From the NCBI GenBank assembly GCA_947486185.1, contig CANKTH010000007.1:1-64000 (forward strand): DNA of 64,000 bases, given 5' to 3'. Below the pieces are notes generated by a model, which saw nothing but the letters and a program-made list of their open reading frames with translations, searched no databases and had not been told where the DNA came from. Position numbers and translations under genes: made by a program. Positions 1 to 8,032 of this stretch are shown here, piece after piece (the stretch's first letter is position 1; each line of letters begins with the position of its first letter). Source of the stretch: Deltaproteobacteria bacterium. GTDB taxonomy: Bacteria > Myxococcota_A > UBA796 > SXON01.

Positions 1-44
1 CGGCGTTTCTGACTGACCGTGACATCTTGATCGGGCTTCGGGGC

Positions 45-65
45 GGCGGTTCGTCAAAAACCGCC
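45..65 (+). terminator. Hairpin upstream of first gene
   Basis: A perfect 7-bp inverted repeat, GGCGGTT (45-51) and AACCGCC (59-65), is separated by a 7-nt loop. No T-tract follows it. It could end a gene to the left of the window or sit in the leader of the DUF2330 gene. Nothing else is recognisable in bases 1-118 apart from the GGAGGT ribosome binding site before the first gene. Confidence 0.3.
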
Positions 66-118
66 GGAAACGGGGCTGGCATACGTCGTGCTCGCTGCTC
101 CACCTGGAGGTCCCCCCG

Positions 119-1480
119 ATGACTACCCGCTCCCGCCCTTCCGGCTTGTGGCTCCCGCTGCTCACGGCCGCGCTCCTTCCTTCCTCAGCGGCCGCATTCT
201 GCGGCACCTTCGTGGGCGCGGCGGGCGACACCCTGACCAACCGCGCCAGCCACGTGGTCGTCGGCCGGGACGGTGAGCGCACCACGCTGACGCTGGCGAT
301 GGACTACGCCGGGGACACCGAGAACTTCGCCCTGCTCCTGCCTATGCCGGTGGTGCTCCAGCGTGAAGACGTCGGTACGCCCCCGGTGGAGCTCGTCGAG
401 GCGATTCGTACCTACGGAGACCCCAGGTTGGCCGCCTATACCTGCGACCAGGCGCTGGGCTACACCGGGCCCCAGTTCCGCGGCCTGGGCTGCGGCGGCG
501 CGCTCGGGTGCGACATGAGCGCGAAGAACGGCATCTACGACGACAGTTGGAACGGCTGGAACGACACCGCCTCGACGGTGGACGTGCTCAACCACTTCAA
601 CGTGGATGGTTACGAGCTCGTCGTGCTGTCGGCCGAAGACTCGGGCCAGCTTTGGAACTGGCTCGACAGCCACGGCTACGCGGTGCCGGACGCCGGCCGG
701 GACGTTCTGCAGGAGTACCTCGACGCCGGCCTGTTTTTTGTGGCCGTCAAGATCAACCTCGCCCTGCTCAATGTACGCGACGGCTGGCTCCCGCCGCTGC
801 AGTTCCAGTACAGCTCGCCGTTCTTCGGCCTTCCGATCCGTATCGGCACGATCTCCGCCGATCGTTCCGCCGATGCCGTCCCGCAGGAGGTGATCATCAA
901 CGTGTTGGCCGACGAGGCAATGGGCCAGGCCGGCATCTCGAACTACCCCGAAGTCACGTTGGATGCCGATTGCCTCGCCGAAGTCGACGAGTTCGGCGCT
1001 TGGTACGAGGACCGCCTGAGCGGCGCCCTCGACGGAAAAGCGGGCTGGATACGGGAGCACTCCTGGCCGGTCCTGTCGCTGTCGAACGACTACCACTGCG
1101 ACCCCTGCACCCCCACCGGCGACTTCGACCCGTACGCGCTCCGTCAGCTTGGCGCGCCCCTCGCCGACAACATCCACCTGACCCGCCTGCGGGCGCGGTA
1201 CACGCCGGAGCAGGCCAACTCCGACCTCGTGCTCTACTTCGACCACAAATCTGGGATAAAGGCTCAACAACGCTACGTGCAGTACCAGCACGAGCTCGAG
1301 TTCTTGTGGCCGGTGTGTGACGCCGGCTTCCCCGAGGAGCCCGGCACCTGCGAGGTGGTCGGCGGCTACGAGGTGCTCGACTCGGGCTGCGGAGGCAGCA
1401 AGAGCACCGGCATCGAGCTCGGCGCCATGGCCTTCCTCGCTGGCATGATCGGCCTTCGCCGCCGTAAGGTGCGCTCATGA
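119..1480 (+). CDS. DUF2330 family exported protein with MYXO-CTERM-like tail
   Basis: The 453-residue product starts with a signal peptide (about residues 1-26, ending SSAAA) followed by the AFCGTFV start and the LTLAMDYAGDTENFALLLPMP stretch typical of DUF2330 proteins, whose function is unknown. The C-terminus has a Cys-Gly-Gly motif, a hydrophobic segment (about 430-446) and RRRK, which resembles the MYXO-CTERM surface-sorting tails of myxobacteria. A GGAGGT ribosome binding site lies 7 nt before the ATG. The stop codon overlaps the next start as ATGA, so the two genes are probably co-translated. A secreted or surface-anchored location is inferred; the family call rests on remembered similarity. 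Confidence 0.85.
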   Translation: MTTRSRPSGLWLPLLTAALLPSSAAAFCGTFVGAAGDTLTNRASHVVVGRDGERTTLTLAMDYAGDTENFALLLPMPVVLQREDVGTPPVELVEAIRTYGDPRLAAYTCDQALGYTGPQFRGLGCGGALGCDMSAKNGIYDDSWNGWNDTASTVDVLNHFNVDGYELVVLSAEDSGQLWNWLDSHGYAVPDAGRDVLQEYLDAGLFFVAVKINLALLNVRDGWLPPLQFQYSSPFFGLPIRIGTISADRSADAVPQEVIINVLADEAMGQAGISNYPEVTLDADCLAEVDEFGAWYEDRLSGALDGKAGWIREHSWPVLSLSNDYHCDPCTPTGDFDPYALRQLGAPLADNIHLTRLRARYTPEQANSDLVLYFDHKSGIKAQQRYVQYQHELEFLWPVCDAGFPEEPGTCEVVGGYEVLDSGCGGSKSTGIELGAMAFLAGMIGLRRRKVRS

Positions 1481-2304
1481 GCGGACTCCTCCTTCACGTG
1501 GGGCTCGCCCTCGCGGCCGATGAGCCCGTGCCGGCCGCCGAGCCGCCCGCGGCCGAATCAGCCCCGCCGGCTGACCCCGCGGCCGCTGCAGCCGCACCGC
1601 CGCCCGCCGCAGCCCCAGCCGCCGCCCCACCGTCGTTGTGGTCCCTGCCGGCGGTCCCCGTGGCTCCCCCGCCCGCTGCGGCCCCTCCTCCGGCCGCCAT
1701 CCCGGCCCCCGCGCCAGAGCCCGCCGTAGAAGCTACCTGGGACCTTACCTTTCATCTGCCGCTCGCGCAGCTCGGGCCCGTCACCTGGCAGATCGAAGAC
1801 CCCAGCACCGCGCTCATGGTGCCCACCGACGCTTCGTCCCAGCAGAGCGGAGGCCTCCGGCTCACCCGGAGCTGGCAAGAAGGGCCGGTCCAGGGGCTGA
1901 TGCTGAGCGCCGGCCTCGACTACTGGCACGCCCGCTACGAACACGTGCCTCTCGATTTTGAGATGACGGTCTGGGAGGCCGCGCTCCAGTTTGGTGGTCG
2001 TACGCCGCCAAGTATCGATGAGGTTCCGGTCTGGGCCTACCTCGAAGGCGGAGTCGCGCTCCACGGGCAGCTCGCGATCCCGACCTGGTACCCCTCGATG
2101 TTGGTGGTGAGCCCCGGCGTCTGGTCAGGGGTCGGCCTGGTGTTCAGCGATTGGCGCTTCCGGCCAGTCCTCGGCCTACAAGCAGGGGCAATCGCCGGCG
2201 GTGTGCGGCAAGATGGCCAGAGCAGCACCACGGTGCAGGACTTCAGCTTCGGCTGGTCGGCCAGCCGTGGCTGGGTGCGCCTGGACATGGGCCTGGCGTT
2301 CTGA
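1477..2304 (+). CDS. Pro/Ala-rich exported protein with predicted beta-barrel C-terminus
   Basis: The 275-residue product has a short hydrophobic start (LLLHVGLALAA) that may be a signal peptide. Residues 15-85 are a low-complexity Pro/Ala linker. From about residue 86 to the C-terminal Phe there are alternating aromatic and hydrophobic strands (VWAYLEGGVALHG, WSGVGLVFSDWRFRPVLGL), ending WVRLDMGLAF, as in outer-membrane beta-barrel proteins. The ATG overlaps the preceding TGA by ATGA, suggesting it works with the DUF2330 protein at the cell surface. I do not recognise a named family. The barrel assignment is an inference from strand pattern only. Confidence 0.7.
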   Translation: MSGLLLHVGLALAADEPVPAAEPPAAESAPPADPAAAAAAPPPAAAPAAAPPSLWSLPAVPVAPPPAAAPPPAAIPAPAPEPAVEATWDLTFHLPLAQLGPVTWQIEDPSTALMVPTDASSQQSGGLRLTRSWQEGPVQGLMLSAGLDYWHARYEHVPLDFEMTVWEAALQFGGRTPPSIDEVPVWAYLEGGVALHGQLAIPTWYPSMLVVSPGVWSGVGLVFSDWRFRPVLGLQAGAIAGGVRQDGQSSTTVQDFSFGWSASRGWVRLDMGLAF

Positions 2305-2382
2305 CAGTCGGCGGCGCGAATAAGGGATTCTGACAGTGGGCGCCAATCGCTCCGCTCTCCGCTCCAGCCCGTCTCACTGTCA
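2299..2382. repeat. TGACAGT direct and inverted repeats between convergent genes
   Basis: TTCTGACAGT occurs at 2299-2308 (overlapping the stop of the plus-strand gene) and again at 2328-2337. TGACAGTG (2331-2338) is also the exact inverse of CACTGTCA (2375-2382), which contains the stop of the minus-strand hydrolase gene. The 8-bp inverted repeat has a 36-nt loop. It may act as a bidirectional stop signal or be a protein site; no T-tract is seen. Confidence 0.4.
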
Positions 2383-3126
2383 CCGGTGGAGCAACGACCG
2401 GATCGCCCCCCAGACTTCGTCGGGGTGGCTGATGTGCGGAAAATGACCTCCGGGCACCACGCCCGGGGTCCAGCCCTCAGCCCGAACATCCGCTTCGTTC
2501 CATGTCAACCACGGATCGGAGCTACCCCAGAGCGCCAGGCGACCGGGCCCGCCAAGCGTCGGGACGCCCCACCGACCGATCGCCCGAAGCCGTGCGCCAA
2601 GCTCGGGACCCGGGGGCGCCCGAAGCTCAACCGCCGCGCTCCCCTCCACCTCCCGGGTCTTGCCGTCATGCCTCGAATAAAGCCGATGATAGAGTGGCGA
2701 CGGGAGCAGCGGCACGATCCTCCCCATCCAGCCGGCGCGCCGTGACGCGGGGCTTGGGGCCGGCAGCGTACCCACGGTGACGAGGACCTCCACCCGCTCG
2801 GCGGGCAGCCCCCGCGCGATCAGGCCGCCGAAGGAGGCGCCGATCACCCGCCAGCGACCTGGCGGCAGATGTTCCAGGAGTCGTGCAGAGAATTCCGAGA
2901 GCGTCTGCGGCGTCGGTCGCGAGCGTAGCTGGAGCAAGCTGGTGGCCACCAGGATCCGTTCGCCGGGGAGCAGCGGAGCGAGAGCGGCGAATTCACATGG
3001 ATCCCCGCGGATCCCGGGGATGAGCACCCAGGGAGCCTCCTCGTTCGGCGCGCCGATCCGGAAACCGACGGGGACCGGCTCGGCGCCTGGGGGCAAGGCC
3101 AGCGAAGCCGACGCCGCAGCGCTCAC
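2380..3126 (-). CDS. Alpha/beta hydrolase
   Basis: The 248-residue product has the alpha/beta-hydrolase layout: an oxyanion-side VLIPGIRGD (34-42), the nucleophile elbow GASFGG with Ser98, an acid at Asp204 (LWGSSDPW) and a catalytic His at 228 or 231 (GGHFPH). The chosen start is GTG at 3126-3124, which overlaps the stop of the upstream MopE-type gene as GTGA. The frame stays open much further upstream, but that part is a shadow of the neighbour and is Arg/Pro-rich. The substrate cannot be told. An esterase, lipase or haloalkane-dehalogenase-like role are all possible. No signal peptide is visible. Confidence 0.85.
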   Translation of the reverse strand: MSAAASASLALPPGAEPVPVGFRIGAPNEEAPWVLIPGIRGDPCEFAALAPLLPGERILVATSLLQLRSRPTPQTLSEFSARLLEHLPPGRWRVIGASFGGLIARGLPAERVEVLVTVGTLPAPSPASRRAGWMGRIVPLLPSPLYHRLYSRHDGKTREVEGSAAVELRAPPGPELGARLRAIGRWGVPTLGGPGRLALWGSSDPWLTWNEADVRAEGWTPGVVPGGHFPHISHPDEVWGAIRSLLHR

Positions 3127-4259
3127 CGCGAGGCCGGGACCAGGGTGTACACGGCGCCGGGTGTGCCGGGGGCCCCGGGGGCGCCCACCCACAGCCGACC
3201 CGGCTCCCCCGCGAGCGAAAAACCGAGCTGACTGTTGCTCGTCCCGCTCAGACGCCGGACCGGAACTCCTTCTTCTACCTCGAATACCGCCCCTTCTGCC
3301 AGCGGGCCGTCCATCGGAGCGCCGACCCACAAGCCCCCATCGACCAGGGCCAGCGCCGCGCCAAAACGCCCGCCTTCTCCCTCGATGATCACGCCCTCGT
3401 CGAGCCGCGTCGGCCGGGGGCTCCACGGCAACACATAGACTCGCGCCGAACCCGGCGCGCCCACCACAAGCTCCTCCTGCCCATCGCCGCCTACGTCGCC
3501 GATCAAGAGCGCGTAACCGGCTTCGTCACCGGCGCTGAGCCGAATGATCTCGAGATCCCCGGACCGCACCGCGACTTCTCCGCCAACAAAGGCCACAACG
3601 AGCGTACCGTCCGCGTCCAGGGCGAGGCGATCCGCAGCCCGACCGAGCGCCACCACAAGGTCGTCGTCCCACCGGGCGCCTTGCCGGTCGCTGCTCACCC
3701 ACCGTGAGTCTCGGGCGGCCAACGCCGAACCGACTCCCTCCCCCTCCAGCTTTTCCATCCCGGCGGCGTCCACCACCAGGCCGAGGCCCGGCTCGCCGAC
3801 AAGCACGGCGCCTTCCACCACCACGAGGCTCCGCGCGGAACGGGCACCGGCGCCACCCTCCCAGACCCGGCGCGCGCCCTGCCACAGCGCCCCGTCCAGA
3901 CCGGCGCCTCGCCACGGAGCAGCGATCCACGGATCAGACCCGGGATATACCGTGATCTCCGCACCGAATCCTTCATCGGGACTGTCGCCGACAAAGGCAG
4001 GCTCCATGTCGATCCCGTCGCAGTCCTGGTCGGCGCCGTCGCCCGCAGTCTCCAGCGCGCCTGGGTGAATCGTGGGGTCCTGGTCGTCACAGTCAACCCG
4101 AGCGTCCGCGCCGTCCCCATCGGCATCGGCGTAGGCGAGGTCCAGACCGTCACAGTCCTGATCCACGCCGTCGCCTACGACCTCGACCACGGGTTTACAC
4201 GCCGCGCCCGTGTCTTTGTTCCCGCAGCCGACCACAACGAGCACCAGGGTCCAAACCAT
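3123..4259 (-). CDS. MopE-type metal-binding-motif lipoprotein with FG-GAP repeats
   Basis: The 378-residue product starts with a lipoprotein signal (MVWTLVLVVVGC, lipobox VVGC). Two motifs of the MopE type follow: GDGVDQDCDG, then ADADGDG...VDCDDQDPTIHPGA and GDGADQDCDG. These Cys/Asp motifs are common in myxobacterial surface proteins and are thought to bind calcium or copper. The rest looks like a beta-propeller with FG-GAP features (GDVGGDGQEELVVGAP, LWVGAPGAP). The ATG at 4259 is preferred to an upstream in-frame start because the lipobox then sits at the normal distance. It is the first gene of a two-gene operon with the hydrolase. Confidence 0.85.
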   Translation of the reverse strand: MVWTLVLVVVGCGNKDTGAACKPVVEVVGDGVDQDCDGLDLAYADADGDGADARVDCDDQDPTIHPGALETAGDGADQDCDGIDMEPAFVGDSPDEGFGAEITVYPGSDPWIAAPWRGAGLDGALWQGARRVWEGGAGARSARSLVVVEGAVLVGEPGLGLVVDAAGMEKLEGEGVGSALAARDSRWVSSDRQGARWDDDLVVALGRAADRLALDADGTLVVAFVGGEVAVRSGDLEIIRLSAGDEAGYALLIGDVGGDGQEELVVGAPGSARVYVLPWSPRPTRLDEGVIIEGEGGRFGAALALVDGGLWVGAPMDGPLAEGAVFEVEEGVPVRRLSGTSNSQLGFSLAGEPGRLWVGAPGAPGTPGAVYTLVPASR

Positions 4260-4349
4260 GCCGCCAGAGTAACCTGAGGGGGGCCCGCTCCGGCGTGGAG
4301 GGCGCCAATCGGCCCGCTCGAATACTTCGCTGCTTCGATTGTTCATTTT

Positions 4350-4439
4350 GGGGCAGGGCTCCGCCCCGCAACGCCCCGCCCGGGCGCCGCCCGGGACCTG
4401 CCAGGGCGCTGCCCTGGACCCGCCAGCGTAGGACGCTGG
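4350..4439. repeat. Array of 17-nt hairpins with 22-bp period
   Basis: Three perfect hairpins start at 4379, 4401 and 4423. Each has a 7-bp stem and a 3-nt loop: CCCGGGC-GCC-GCCCGGG, CCAGGGC-GCT-GCCCTGG and CCAGCGT-AGG-ACGCTGG. They are joined by 5-nt spacers (ACCTG, ACCCG), giving an exact 22-bp period. An imperfect GC-rich hairpin (4350-4367) precedes them. The stems differ in sequence but keep perfect pairing, so the structure rather than the sequence is conserved. The array lies between the divergent lipoprotein and oxidoreductase genes and contains no plausible gene. Confidence 0.8.
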
Positions 4440-4507
4440 ACCCCCGCGCTCCGGGTTAAGCCGCGCGCGCCGTTCCCGGGCCTCCGTCCGGCGGCACAGG
4501 AGCTATT

Positions 4508-5146
4508 GTGAAAGTCGGCGTGATCGGTTCGGGCGCGGTCGGGAAAGTGTTGGCCGCGGGTTTCAAGAAACACGGGCATGACGTGATGATCGGGAGCCGT
4601 GACGCGGGGAAGCTCGCGGTGTGGGCCGCCGAAGCGGGCGTTGCCTCGGGCAGCTTCGAGGCCACAGCTGAGTTTGGTGAGATCGTGGTGCTCTCGGTCG
4701 GCGGCGCGGTCGCGGGCGATGCGCTGACGCTCATCGGCGCCGACCGGCTCGCCGGCAAGGTGGTCATCGACACCACCAACCCGATCGGCGGCGGGCCGCC
4801 CGAGAAGGCAGTCCTACACTATTTTACCGGTATGAACGACTCTTTGATGGAGCGACTCCAGGCCCAGGTGCCGGGCGCCCGCTTTGTCAAGGCCTTCTCT
4901 TGTGTCGGCAACGCGTACATGGTCAATCCGGCCTTTCCGGGCGGGCCACCGACGATGTTCATCGCCGGCAACGACGCCGAAGCCCGCGCGACCGTTGCCG
5001 GCGTGCTCGATCAGTTCGGCTGGGAGGTGGAAGATCTGGGGTCCGCCGCCGCCGCGCGCGCGATCGAACCGCTGTGTATGTTGTGGTGCATCCCCGGGCT
5101 CAGCCACGGCCGCTGGAACCATGCCTTCAAGCTTCTGAGGACCTGA
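4508..5146 (+). CDS. NADP-binding oxidoreductase, F420-dependent reductase family
   Basis: The 212-residue product has the N-terminal Rossmann motif VGVIGSGAVG (3-12), followed by MIGSRD with Ser30-Arg31, which in NADPH:F420 oxidoreductase-like proteins contacts the 2'-phosphate of NADP. DTTNPIGG and the KAFSCVGN segment also fit the family. The usual length is about 200-220 residues. The reaction could be hydride transfer between NADPH and F420, but many family members use other acceptors and no F420 biosynthesis gene is present here. It is a single-gene unit with a hairpin just downstream. Confidence 0.8.
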   Translation: MKVGVIGSGAVGKVLAAGFKKHGHDVMIGSRDAGKLAVWAAEAGVASGSFEATAEFGEIVVLSVGGAVAGDALTLIGADRLAGKVVIDTTNPIGGGPPEKAVLHYFTGMNDSLMERLQAQVPGARFVKAFSCVGNAYMVNPAFPGGPPTMFIAGNDAEARATVAGVLDQFGWEVEDLGSAAAARAIEPLCMLWCIPGLSHGRWNHAFKLLRT

Positions 5147-5155
5147 AAAGCAAGC

Positions 5156-5186
5156 GGCGTCGCCCCCCTGTCGGGGAGGCGACGCC
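5156..5186. terminator. Bidirectional terminator hairpin
   Basis: A perfect 9-bp stem, GGCGTCGCC (5156-5164) and GGCGACGCC (5178-5186), is extended inward by CCC/GGG pairs. It lies between the convergent oxidoreductase and SCP2 genes, where a shared transcription stop is expected. It has no clear T-tract on either side. Confidence 0.6.
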
Positions 5187-5206
5187 AACTGTGACACGAC
5201 AGTCGA

Positions 5207-5527
5207 TTATGCCAGGATCTTCTGAAGCTGGGTCGCGACGGCCACGTTGTTGGTCTTGATCTTGCCCTTCATGAACATCGCGATCGCGTCCGAAGGCTTG
5301 TTCAACACCGTCTCCCAATCGGCCTTGGCGACGGTGAGCTTACAGTCGACCTTGTCGTCGGGAGCGCCGCACGTCAACGAGGCAGGCGGATTCTTGAGGT
5401 TGAGCGTCCAATCACCCGCGCCGGTGATCTCAAAATGGATGACGGCTTTGATCTGCGTCACCAGCTCAGGCTTGGCCTCGATCTTTTTCGGCAGGTAGTC
5501 GGAGAAGAATTCTTCGGTGGTAGGCAT
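5207..5527 (-). CDS. SCP2 sterol-binding domain protein
   Basis: The 106-residue product is a single SCP2 domain: FEITGAGDWTLNLKNP, a short strand region, and the final KPSDAIAMFMKGKIKTNN helix-strand typical of this lipid-binding fold. In bacteria such small stand-alone SCP2 proteins bind or carry hydrophobic ligands, and the ligand here is unknown. The ATG at 5527 has GGAG five bases upstream. A GTG two codons earlier would place the ribosome binding site inside the gene, so it is rejected. The gene is monocistronic and convergent with the oxidoreductase gene. Confidence 0.88.
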   Translation of the reverse strand: MPTTEEFFSDYLPKKIEAKPELVTQIKAVIHFEITGAGDWTLNLKNPPASLTCGAPDDKVDCKLTVAKADWETVLNKPSDAIAMFMKGKIKTNNVAVATQLQKILA

Positions 5528-5784
5528 GGTCACTCCAAAAAGGGCGGTCTTCTAACATCGGCGAGGCGGGCGGGCCAGTTCGAAAGCCGACCGGCTGTGG
5601 TTTGTAGTTCTACAGACACCGAGGTCGATCGTGCAGAAGGCCACCGATGGCCGGGGGCTCGGTTTCGCGCCCGACCCACCCCGTTGGGCCGTCCCGCGAA
5701 GCAGGAGGCGCGACCCGCGGATCGCGACCGGCCAGTGACAAAGCCCGGCTCAGCTCTACGCCTCGTGGAGGCCCCAACGCCCTC

Positions 5785-6735
5785 CTACCCCACCACCCGC
5801 AACCTCAACCGAAAGGTCGCCCCCTTGCCCGGTCCCTCGCTGTGGGCCTCGAGCTCGCCGCCCAGGCTCCGCGCCAGGGACCGGGCGATATGGAGCCCGA
5901 GCCCCGTGCCGTGGCGGTGTTTCCCCTCGCCCCGATGGTACGGCTCGAACAGGCTCTCCGCGACGGCCGGCTCAAATCCTTCGCCTTCGTCCTGCACATC
6001 GAGGTGAAGCCATTCGCCCTCACGGCCGGCGCGCAGCTTCACCGGCCGACCGCGCCCGTACTTGCGGGCGTTGTCCAACAGGTTCTCCACGATCACCCGT
6101 AGGCTCTCGCCCACCACCCGTATCGGCACCTGACCGGCGTCCCCCAGGTCTACGTCGAGACTTTCGCCAGCTTCACTCTCCATCCGGTGTGACAGCACCT
6201 CGGCGACACACTCGCCGAGCGGCCGCTCGCTCACGTTACCCCGCCGCGCCTGCGCCGCCTGCCACGCCAGGATGCTCTCTACGAGGTGCTCCAGCCGCGC
6301 CACCGCCCCGAGGCCACGCTCGGCGTAGCCCGGCACCTTCTCAGGCGGGATCACCCCGCTCACCATCGACTCGAGCAGGCTTTTCAGGCCGGCGATCGGC
6401 GTCTTCAGCTCATGGGTGCTCGCGGCCAGGAGCCCGTCCACCCGCCGGAGGTAGAGCTGCTCCCGTCTTGCGGCCTGCCACGCCAGCACCACGAGGATCA
6501 AGTTGAGCAGGAGCAGCAGCGCCGACTCCCCATAAAGCATCAGACTACGCCGACTATGGGCTTCCAGCACCTCCGGCCCGCTGCCGAGCACCTGGACCTT
6601 CAAGGCGTAGTTTTCGTTGACAAGGCGCCCAATCAGCACCGACCACCAGCCCCCCAGGAGACCCATGAGCAAAAACGCCGCACCAAACGCGAGCTTGGAG
6701 CGCAGGAGCCGCCGATCGACGGGGTTCGGGGGCAT
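5785..6735 (-). CDS. Membrane histidine kinase (orphan)
   Basis: The 316-residue product has two membrane segments (LAFGAAFLLMGLLGGWW and LLLLLNLILVVLAW) with a short periplasmic loop. It then has the H-box STHELKTPIAGL with the phospho-accepting His, the N-box ENLLDNARKYG, the G1 box DEGEGF and the G2 box GTGLGLHIA, so the ATP-binding domain is complete. No response regulator lies next to it. It is the last gene of the heme operon, 28 nt after hemL. The ATG at 6735 is preferred to a TTG at 6801 that would overlap the end of hemL. It could sense heme, porphyrin or redox state, but nothing in the sequence shows the signal. Confidence 0.9.
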   Translation of the reverse strand: MPPNPVDRRLLRSKLAFGAAFLLMGLLGGWWSVLIGRLVNENYALKVQVLGSGPEVLEAHSRRSLMLYGESALLLLLNLILVVLAWQAARREQLYLRRVDGLLAASTHELKTPIAGLKSLLESMVSGVIPPEKVPGYAERGLGAVARLEHLVESILAWQAAQARRGNVSERPLGECVAEVLSHRMESEAGESLDVDLGDAGQVPIRVVGESLRVIVENLLDNARKYGRGRPVKLRAGREGEWLHLDVQDEGEGFEPAVAESLFEPYHRGEGKHRHGTGLGLHIARSLARSLGGELEAHSEGPGKGATFRLRLRVVG

Positions 6736-6763
6736 CAGCGCGCGCCGCGGGATCGCCCGGTCC

Positions 6764-8032
6764 TCACTTCGCGTCCTCAACCGAAAGCCAGGCCTCTGCA
6801 ACCGATACCAACTGATCGAGGTGCGCGGGTCGGTGGGCGGCGCTCAAAAACCCGACCTCGTAGGCCGAAGGGGGGAAATAGACGCCGCGCTCAAGCCAGG
6901 TCGCGTGAAGCCGACCAAACGCCGGTTTCACCAACGGATCGATACCGGAGTCCGTGGTCGGCGGCGCGCCTCTGCCCAACCAGGGCCAGAGGATCGACCC
7001 CTGGCGCAGCCACGTGAGCTTTTTGGGAAGACGGTCAAAGTGAGCGCCGAGAAACTCCAGATGGGAGTACACGTCCCCGCGCGCGAGCACATCGAGCGTC
7101 GCGATACCAGCGGCTACCGCGACCGGGTTCCCGCCCATGGTCCCCGCCTGGTACGCCGCCCCCACCGGCGCCAGCTCATCGAGGAGCTCCGCACGACCGA
7201 CGACCGCCGCGACCGGCAGGCCGCCACCGACGATCTTCCCGAGGGTGGTCAGATCGGGCATCACCGCGCACTGGCCGTCGTACCCGCCATAGTGGAACCG
7301 AAAGCCGGTGATGACCTCGTCGAAGATCAGGAGCGTGCCGTGACGTTCGCTGACCCGACGGAGATGCCGCAGCCAGCCGTCCCTCTGGAGCAACAGCCCG
7401 TTGTTCGCCGGCACCGGCTCTACGATGATCGCCGCGATTTCTCCGCCGTACGCAGCAAACGCGGCGTTCACCGCCTCCTCGTCGTCCAGCGGCACCACGA
7501 TCGTGTCGCTCGCCGTACCCGGCGCGACCCCGGCGCTGTCTCCAATGCCCAGGCTCACCAGGCCCGAGCCACCCTTGACCAACATCGCGTCGTAATGGCC
7601 GTGGTAGCAGCCCGAGAACTTCAGCACCCGGGCCCGCCCGGTCGCGGCCCGGGCGATTCGGAGCGCCGTCATCACGGCCTCGGTGCCCGAGCTGACCAGG
7701 CGCACCCGCGAATGATGCGGGTAGCCCGCCAAGATACGCTCGGCGAGCTCGATCTCCGCACGAGTCACGGTGCCAAACGCCAGGCCGTCCCGCACGGCCC
7801 GGGTCACCGCCTCTACCACCTCGGGGTGGGCGTGGCCCAGGATCATCGGGCCCCACGCCAGGCAGAAGTCGATCCAATGCTCGCCACCCTCACCGTGGAG
7901 GTCGGCGCCCGCCGCGCTCCTGACATAACGCGGCGTACCTCCAACCGAACGAAAAGCCCGGACCGGGCTGGACACACCCCCGGGCATCACGCCCTGGGCG
8001 CGCTCGAAGAGCGCAGCGTGGATGGGGTTCAT
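6764..8032 (-). CDS. hemL: Glutamate-1-semialdehyde 2,1-aminomutase
   Basis: This 422-residue PLP enzyme converts glutamate-1-semialdehyde to 5-aminolevulinate, the second step of the C5 route to heme. The N-terminus (MPGGVSSPVRAF), the cofactor segment SSGTEAVMTALRIAR, FDEVITGFR and the Schiff-base Lys266 in TTLGKIVGGGLP are all present. The motif GTMGGNPVA near the C-terminus is also typical. The ATG at 8032 overlaps the hemC stop as ATGA and is preceded by GGAGGTG. Its partner, glutamyl-tRNA reductase, is two genes upstream. Confidence 0.96.
   Translation of the reverse strand: MNPIHAALFERAQGVMPGGVSSPVRAFRSVGGTPRYVRSAAGADLHGEGGEHWIDFCLAWGPMILGHAHPEVVEAVTRAVRDGLAFGTVTRAEIELAERILAGYPHHSRVRLVSSGTEAVMTALRIARAATGRARVLKFSGCYHGHYDAMLVKGGSGLVSLGIGDSAGVAPGTASDTIVVPLDDEEAVNAAFAAYGGEIAAIIVEPVPANNGLLLQRDGWLRHLRRVSERHGTLLIFDEVITGFRFHYGGYDGQCAVMPDLTTLGKIVGGGLPVAAVVGRAELLDELAPVGAAYQAGTMGGNPVAVAAGIATLDVLARGDVYSHLEFLGAHFDRLPKKLTWLRQGSILWPWLGRGAPPTTDSGIDPLVKPAFGRLHATWLERGVYFPPSAYEVGFLSAAHRPAHLDQLVSVAEAWLSVEDAK

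Noticed and set aside
185..1291. 368-codon open frame on the minus strand opposite the DUF2330 gene
   Set aside because: Val/Arg-rich antisense shadow with no motif; the plus-strand protein has signal peptide, domain and tail.
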